Assembly (NCBI RefSeq): GCF_029962835.1 | Contig: NC_080574.1 | Coordinates: 39,313,501 to 39,377,500, forward strand | Source: Magnolia sinica | Taxonomy: Eukaryota; Streptophyta; Magnoliopsida; Magnoliales; Magnoliaceae | DNA length: 64,000 nt | Reading direction: 5' to 3' | Part shown: piece by piece, positions 57,876 to 64,000 of the stretch | How the letters are laid out: each line of letters begins with the position of its first letter | How positions within the stretch are numbered: position 1 is the stretch's first letter | The notes under the pieces: model-generated | What the model saw: the letters and a program-made list of their open reading frames with translations, nothing else | Databases searched by the model: none | What the model was told of the DNA's origin: nothing | Program-made: the position numbers and the translations under genes

Positions 57876-58630
57876 GAGGGATTTATGCTCTCAAATCAAA
57901 GGAAAAGAGAGAGGTAGGAGAGGGTTTTGGTGGAAGATGGTGGGAGGGTGTATGTGTTGAAGAAAAATGATGAAATGGGTGAATGGAGGAGAGATTTGAG
58001 AGAAAACCAAAGAGTTTTGAAGAAAAAGGGAAGCTTGGAGGGGTAGATTATGAAGGGGAGGTATGTTTGGAGGGTTTTAAATTGACCCAACATGCGTCAG
58101 TGGGCCACACAGCGCCCTAGGGGCGTCGGTCCGAACCGGCCAGCCCGGCCAGGCTTGCTAGCTAGCGAGGCCTTGCGGAACCGGCGAGGTCCTCGCCGAT
58201 CTCTGGACTATCCAACGATGCCTCGCCAGTGAGGCGAGGTCCTCCTACCCTCTGGACCCTAAAAATGCGTGGGACCCACCCTTGGTCGCCCTGAAAATAT
58301 TTCGTTTGGCCCCCGACTCCGTTTTGAGTCGTTTCGGGTCATTTCGTGTAATTTCTGGTGTAACTACGTATTTTCTCGATTGTTGAAGGCTGGGATTGGG
58401 TAAATTATGGTCGAAACCCGTCAATTGACGGTCTAGAAGTGGTCTGAGGTCACCTCAAGCGATCACGGACGTGTACGAACCCGATCTCGGTGATCGTTTT
58501 CGGTAACTTTCGCCAATCGGCGAAACTGGAAATCCTAAGCTTGTCTCTACATTTTTCTCACACCCACCTAGGTCTAAATGTGTCAGCGTATGTCATGTGA
58601 CCATAACACAGGTCCGGTTTAATCCAAATC
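57876..58630 (-). other. Leader of the gypsy fossil
   Basis: Non-coding between primer-binding site and first coding region. GC-rich with GGCGAGGTCCTCGCC-type inverted phrases near 58,180-58,250, and purine-rich near 57,890-58,080. Confidence 0.5.
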
Positions 58631-58645
58631 ATGCTCTGATACCAA
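58631..58645 (-). promoter_or_regulatory. Primer-binding site of the gypsy fossil
   Basis: TTGGTATCAGAGCAT on the minus strand, two bases inside the 5' LTR, matches the initiator methionine tRNA end and fixes the element's orientation. Confidence 0.85.
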
Positions 58646-58647
58646 CT

Positions 58648-61600
58648 TGTAACGCCCTGAAAATCAGGGGTCGAGTAGAAGTCCAACTCCCAAGTTCCAA
58701 CGCATCACTTATGCAACATATTTAATGATGAATAAATGTTGTCTGTATTAGTGAGTAAAACATGAATAAGATTAAGCCAAATCAGTAATACATAATCCAG
58801 GGACAGTTATAATACGCGAGCGGAAGACTAAAACGAATACATATAACTTTATAAACCAGTATAAGTCCCTAATGTATGTACGCATTGCCAGGTCAATAAT
58901 TACATGTATTGTTTCAAATTACAAAATGTTAAAAATATAATAGTCCACTACAAATATAACCCTGAAGCCCCGCCGATCAGAATAGTCTATACGAACCCGC
59001 CTGAAAACTGCATATATGAGAAGGCATCCTCATCGTCGACAAAGTTTGCCTCCACCTCATCAGTCGGGTCTCCATCTGCATCTAAGATAGAGTCTGGTTG
59101 GTGTATACAACACCGTCCCGTAATGTGGGAGTGAGTGATCAACTCAGTGGAATAATAAAGCAAAGGTTAACATGTTATCAATTCAGTCAAGCAGTAATGA
59201 TAAAGCAATACAATCAAACTTTCCTAAGTACTATGATTAATGCAAGAATGGTATGTATAAATGATGCATGCCCTTGCCTGCACTCCCTCTGCGATCTTCA
59301 TCTAACGGTCGCGCATGTCAGTCACTTCCTCAGTGCTCTGCCCAACGCCAAATGACACATGCAGTGCGGTGCATGATTATGATTACCAAGTTCTTATTAG
59401 TCCTTTTCGTACAGTAGGATTGGGAAACTAAGGTGCCTCCCTTATATTAATTCCAAACGATGATCCAATCTAGGTCGTCAATCCTAGTAAATCTCATACG
59501 ATGTTACGGTTCTAGGTCGCTCAAAGGGCTCGTCACCTTATCAGTGCAGGCCTAGTGTACTCCTGTTGCTACGTAAGGGCTCGTCGCCTCTACGCAGTCT
59601 TAGCGTACGCTCGAGGTCACTACAAAGGGCTCGTCACCTTATCAGTGTAGGCCGATAGCTCGAATACAGTGTCCTATACCACCGTATTCGGCTCACGAGT
59701 CTGGGTTACTCACTAGTCACTACGGGGAGGCTCGTCACCCCAGTGTAGGCCGACAGCTCAACCACTGTGTCCCATACCACCATGCCCGACTCATGAGTCT
59801 TAGTGGATAGAGGTACCAAGGTTAAAGGGATTTTCATTGGTGATTTGGTACCTTAGATTCATGCAGTAGCATCCATACATGGTGAACATACATCGGGTCA
59901 ATCGGGTTACTTGACGAGCTCGACTAATATGAGCGCACGTTGGGTTGATTGACATGAAGTGCGTAAGCACTCCATATGGCCTAACCACTGCTGACATCCC
60001 ACGTATGGCTCGGATTCATCGATCACGTCCTATGTGGTGAGACAACCTTAGCCACCTATTCAATGCCTGTTACCGATTGCCTGGACTATTCCGTAATCCC
60101 GAACACATTCAATTATAACAGATAATTATACAAGTTAATTAGAACGGTAATGGATCAACAATTCTAATCATACAAGCATGTGAGCATTTGATGGATTTCA
60201 ACTTAAACATGAATTCACACATGCCGTTCCTAAGTAAAGCAGGCAAAGAATATAAGTTACATGGAGGAAATCATACACATCGTTAAGGTAGTTGAGAATC
60301 TCTTCTCAACGCCCATATAAAGTATAATATATTACACACTTATTCATTCAGACATTTCTACAAACACTTAGACTACATATTCTGACATACATGACGTATG
60401 TTGGTGATAGCACGTCTTAGGGAAAATCCTTTCACCAAGGAGTTGTTACACATACAACTAGCATAACCACACAACAATAAATCATGGCAACACACATTCA
60501 AATTCTATATGTATACGACCCTTTCTACAAATACATGGGATACACTAAACTCCATATAGTTCATATATATCTGAAACGCGAAACAAACATCACATTTGGC
60601 ATGTGAAATAGCACCTACATCAGTAATAAACCATTAACTGACATTGAAAGCCTTGAAAACCATAACCTATATGTTTATAGTCCGCACCTTTCACCAGTAA
60701 ACTCGTAACGAACTCAGATTTAAAGCTAAGTCTTTATCTACGGCATATTGGCAAACTATAGCATAAATTAGGTTAACTATTTCATAACTTACACCATTTG
60801 AAACCCTAAAACATATTAGGGTTAGGTTTTCTTACCTAAGTACGTTGTCAAAAATGCCAGATTTGTGATATAGAGGAGGTAGCTAAGTGTGTGAAGTAAT
60901 GAGATCGAATCCTAGGAAGAACTTCCAACTCTCTCTCACTCTCTTTTTCCTTTCCTTTTCCTCTTCTCTCTCTCCTGGGGTTTTAGAATTCGTATGAGGT
61001 GAGAGGGTGAGGGTTTAAGGTCCTTATATAGGCCCAGGTTTGATGGAAATGGCCCCAAGGCCAAGGTATACTTAGGTTATATCCAAATATGGACTGTTCC
61101 GGCCCAACGGGGTACTTCTGGTAGCCCATTTCCCATGTACGGTCGGAGTTAAGCTCCCTGACCATGGATCTAAGTCAGGCTGAGTTTTCGTTCCGATCGG
61201 ATTTACAGATTAGTCGTGGCGGACCAATTTCAGTTTAACGGTCACGGCCACTCGATCAGGGTCACAAGTACACCGTCATGTGTGGGACATTTCTCCTGAT
61301 CCGAGGGTATATTTGGGTCAGATTCTGACGGTCTAAATCCTTATATTTGGCCCACAAGCGACGCGACTCAGATTACTTAAATTCGAAATTTTATTTCTAA
61401 ATATTTTCACGTTTCTCACACTCTTCGCTTCGGGCTCAAGTTGTGCATTTCTAGACACAATTAAGACTTGATTTTCGAAGAGGTTGTCAAGTCAAGTCAT
61501 GCGGTCATAACTGTATAGTTTTACGGTCATCGGACTTTCGACGTGCGGTCCAGGTCCGATACGGAGTTTCAGTGTGCTCCCGAGAGCAACCGGGTTTAAG

Positions 61601-61654
61601 GATGGATTCTAGATTTCAGGGTAACATAGCGTCAATGATTATGCACGATTTGGG
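58648..61654 (-). repeat. 5' LTR of the gypsy fossil (outer end missing)
   Basis: About 3.0 kb, uninterrupted, parallel to the three pieces of the 3' LTR. It lacks about 165 bp at its outer side, where minisatellite sequence begins. Cytosine-rich phrases such as GGGCTCGTCACC repeat within it. Confidence 0.88.
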
Positions 61655-61660
61655 AATTCA

Positions 61661-62160
61661 TAGTTTGCTCCGCTGAATTTCATGTTTGCCCCGCTGATTT
61701 TCTAGTTTCCCTTGCCCCGCTGAGTTTCTAGTTTGCCCCGCTCAATTTCTAGTTTGCCCTGCTCAATTTCATATTTGCCCTAGTTGATTACATGTACTTT
61801 TTCGATCTAATACGAATCCAACCCATTTCATGAAGAAATTGTGACCAATTAACCAACCAACAAAACCAATTACAAATAACATCTTCTTGCTGCATCGAAA
61901 CACATATGTGTTCACTAATCTAGCTAACGTTGAACTTGGTAAAATGATATGGTTGAATAATTGAAAAATGAGATTAATCAGGAATACACATTGATCAGGA
62001 GATTATGCATTGAATTTTTTATAGTTTGCCCCATTGAATATCTAGCTTGCCCTGCTCATTATGCAGTTTGCCTCGCTCAATTTCATGTTTGTCTTGATCA
62101 AATTATAGTTTGTCTTGCTTACGTTGGTAGTTTGGCTTGCACAATTTTCAGTATTTTCCG
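61661..62160 (+). repeat. GCCCCGCT minisatellite, arrays 4 and 5, upstream of the DUF1985 locus
   Basis: 61,661-61,790 holds six units and 62,020-62,160 about six decayed units (AGTTTGCCTCGCTCAATTTC), with a non-repetitive stretch between. Same core as arrays at 34.9-37.5 kb. No coding exon was recognised between the arrays. Confidence 0.8.
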
Positions 62161-62299
62161 TTCCAGTTCTATCTCCATTTCATATGAAGCTTGTTCAAAT
62201 TAATGAAATGCTACATTCTTTTCAACGTAGTCTGATTTTGTCCACAGTGTTTATCTTGTGAATTTTATGTTTGATATGTTTTTTAATTCATCTTTGCAG

Positions 62300-64000
62300 G
62301 CGACGAATATTCTGTCATAATCCCCAACCCAACATGTAGGTGTACACTCACATGGTGGTTTGACAAGGTGAAGGGTGGAGTGGAGAAGCAAGATAGTCGC
62401 CTAAATTTGTTTAGGCAATCTCCTTTCTCATTTCTATTGCATGTTACATCCTTTAGATTTTTAGGGGCTCTATTTCACCTTCTTTTTGTAAAATACAAAG
62501 GTGATCTACTATTTGAGATCAAAGGGAGGCGATTGCACTTTACCGAGATGGACTTCGCCCTTATTACCGATCTTAAGATTAGAGATCTAACTGTACCGAA
62601 GAATCATTGCACTACAAGTACATTAAGAGACAAATACTTCAAAGAATATCCAGTATTAAAGAAGCAACTAATGGAGGTGTTTGAGAGATTAGTTGACACC
62701 AATGAGCATGAGGACGTCGTGAAGGTTGCCCTACTTCTAGTTGTGGAGCACTTTCTTAGGGGAACCGAACTGAAAACCATGTGCCACATGGATTATATTT
62801 ACCTAGTTGACTCGCTAGATGATTTCTATAGGTATCCCTGGGGTAGTTTGGGATACTATACAATATCACAAGGAATTGAATCTGCTGTTGCTGCATCAAG
62901 TTCCCCTCGGTATACTATATGTGGTTGCGTCCTTCCTCTACAAGTAAGAACACCTTTTACTTTGTGTATGTTTTCCCTCTATAGTCAATTATGGATTTTT
63001 AACCTGGTGCAATTTCATTCTAACAGGTATGGGCAGTAGAGATATTACCGGCCCTACAAGACTGTGTTGTTTCGTATGTTCCGCATCAAATTCCACGCTT
63101 CATCAATATCGAGGCTGGAAGGGTTGGAGGTATAACAGAATACATCCTATTTTCAAGGGTAAAGCTATAAGTTTATATATATATACATATCATCATTTAC
63201 TTCGCTTAACTTGACGTATATGCTTTTTTATTTAACATTACTCTTTGTTCCTTTGCAGACAACAGTAGTAATGAAATTAGAACCAACGCTACGAGAATGG
63301 GAAACGGATGCCGTTCGCTCTGTGCGTGACAGTTTCCAGGTGAGATGCTATGGAAAACGAGGTATAATTTCATATCTACCATTGTAAAGTTATCCTTACT
63401 CTTACATATCCATTTATATATTTTTGTAGCTTACTGAGACCCAGGAAGATGATGAGGAGGGTAATGAGATTGATCATGAGGAGGGTGACGAGTCAGATGA
63501 TAGCGATGAGAAAGGCGTGGAGGGAGAGGGACCGAGGGGTGGTGTACTGAATGTTGTTCTTATGGAGGAATTTATTATTGAGAGGGAAGAGTTGAAGAAG
63601 GAGAGTGAGGAATTGAAAAATGAGAGGGACGAATTGAGAAAAGAGAGGGCAGAGATGAGAAGGAAAGAAGCACTGTTTGATAACTGGGAAACGTTACTGA
63701 GGAGGGAGAAGGAGTTGTTCTTTGTGGACAAGGAATGGTTCTTCAAGGACAAAGAAAAGTTAGCGAATGAGATGGAGGAGTTTAATAAGGAGAAGGAACA
63801 TAGTCGTACATAGAGGGGACGTAATGTGATGGAGGAGAAGGGTGAGGAGTTGAGGAAGAGCGTGGAAGTAAATGATATTGAAGATAAAGAACTTGGACTT
63901 GTGGATCTTGATGTGCAATCGTCTAGTAAGGTCAAAGGTAATGTATGGAATGAATCCACTTCTCATGCTGTTTATGAAAGGAGAGCCAAAAGGATACCAA
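62300..64000 (+). CDS. DUF1985-domain protein with coiled coil (3'-incomplete, one in-frame stop)
   Basis: Exons 62,300-62,943, 63,027-63,158, 63,259-63,339 and 63,430 onward, supported by junctions TTTGCAG/GCG, CAA/GTAAGA, AACAG/GTATGG, AGG/GTAAAG, TTGCAG/ACAACA, CAG/GTGAGA and TTGTAG/CTTACT, with one frame throughout. The protein starts inside a codon at 62,300, so an earlier exon is missing. Residues 1-260 match the plant DUF1985 pattern: FRQSPFSFLL, then a YPWGSLGY block and VWAVEILPALQ. An acidic linker (EDDEEGNEIDHEEGDESDD) leads to about 90 residues of coiled coil (EELKKESEELKNERDELRK). TAG at 63,811 stands in frame, and the same frame continues open to the window edge, which suggests recent decay or a natural end. 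DUF1985 is often joined to a Ulp1-type SUMO protease in Mutator-like elements. That part would lie beyond the window. Function unknown. Confidence 0.75.
62944..63026 (+). other. Intron 1 (visible) of the DUF1985 gene
   Basis: Canonical GTAAGA...AACAG, 83 bp, phase 0, as expected between LPLQ and VWAVE. Confidence 0.7.

Larger units (their letters stand above)
37596..61654 (-). mobile_element. Ty3-gypsy chromovirus fossil (Tekay/Del-like), with nested insertions
   Basis: A minus-strand gypsy element spanning 24 kb, of which about 12 kb is later insertions. Right to left: 5' LTR 58,648-61,654 (outer end missing), primer-binding site, leader, an unusual first coding region, gag with zinc knuckle, protease, reverse transcriptase, RNase H, integrase, chromodomain-type tail, polypurine tract, and 3' LTR (37,596-50,550, interrupted twice). 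Gypsy order (integrase last) and a tail of the HNVFHVSML type identify a chromovirus; Tekay/Del is from memory. LTRs differ by about 7 percent over a 205-base sample counted by eye, so it is younger than copia fossil 2. It is broken, with roughly ten interruptions besides the insertions. Confidence 0.88.

Overview
This is a gene-poor, transposon-packed stretch of a flowering-plant nuclear genome. Plant-type Ty1-copia and Ty3-gypsy retrotransposons, L1-like LINE pieces, a tRNA-derived SINE, hAT- and Harbinger-like elements and a plant-specific DUF1985 coding locus point to an angiosperm. The very abundant dispersed repeat built on GGGCCCAC and CCACACCGTCCATCC reminds me of magnoliid genomes, but that is recall and was not tested. 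I saw no tRNA, rRNA, organelle or bacterial genes.

Layout. 1-2.9 kb: repeat fragments and a non-coding stretch with a TATA box. 2.9-7.8 kb: a Ty1-copia fossil (Tork/Tnt1-like) with an abnormal palindromic left end, flanked by a 5-bp target-site duplication. 7.8-17.7 kb: MITE-like elements, mostly a family of about 500-bp palindromic long-inverted-repeat elements (copies at 8.4, 8.9, 9.4, 9.9, 12.5 and 15.0 kb, and again at 30.3 and 34.1 kb), one Harbinger-like element carrying a GGGCCCAC array, and a SINE. 19.3 kb: a short exon-like open frame on the minus strand. 20.2-29.65 kb: a minus-strand LINE split by an older Ty1-copia fossil (20,727-28,770), which itself holds a MITE and a 1,046-bp non-autonomous hAT element. 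32.2-33.0 kb: a clean solo LTR with a perfect target-site duplication. 35.0-37.5 kb: minisatellites (core GCCCCGCTCAATTTCATG) around a degenerate telomere-like CCTAAA array.

37.6-61.7 kb: a minus-strand Ty3-gypsy chromovirus fossil of the Tekay/Del type with LTRs of about 3 kb. Its 3' LTR took two insertions of another very long LTR-like element in opposite orientations (38,593-44,420 and 44,520 to about 48,474). A third partial copy lies in its gag region. Both outer sides of the fossil border the same minisatellite, so it seems to have landed in the 5' region of what follows.

62.3-64.0 kb: the only convincing protein-coding locus, a plus-strand multi-exon gene with a DUF1985 domain and a coiled coil. 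It runs off the right edge and has one in-frame stop in its last visible exon. It is probably MULE-associated (DUF1985/Ulp1 type) or a decayed host relative. The window is thus mainly a record of nested insertions rather than a set of cooperating genes.
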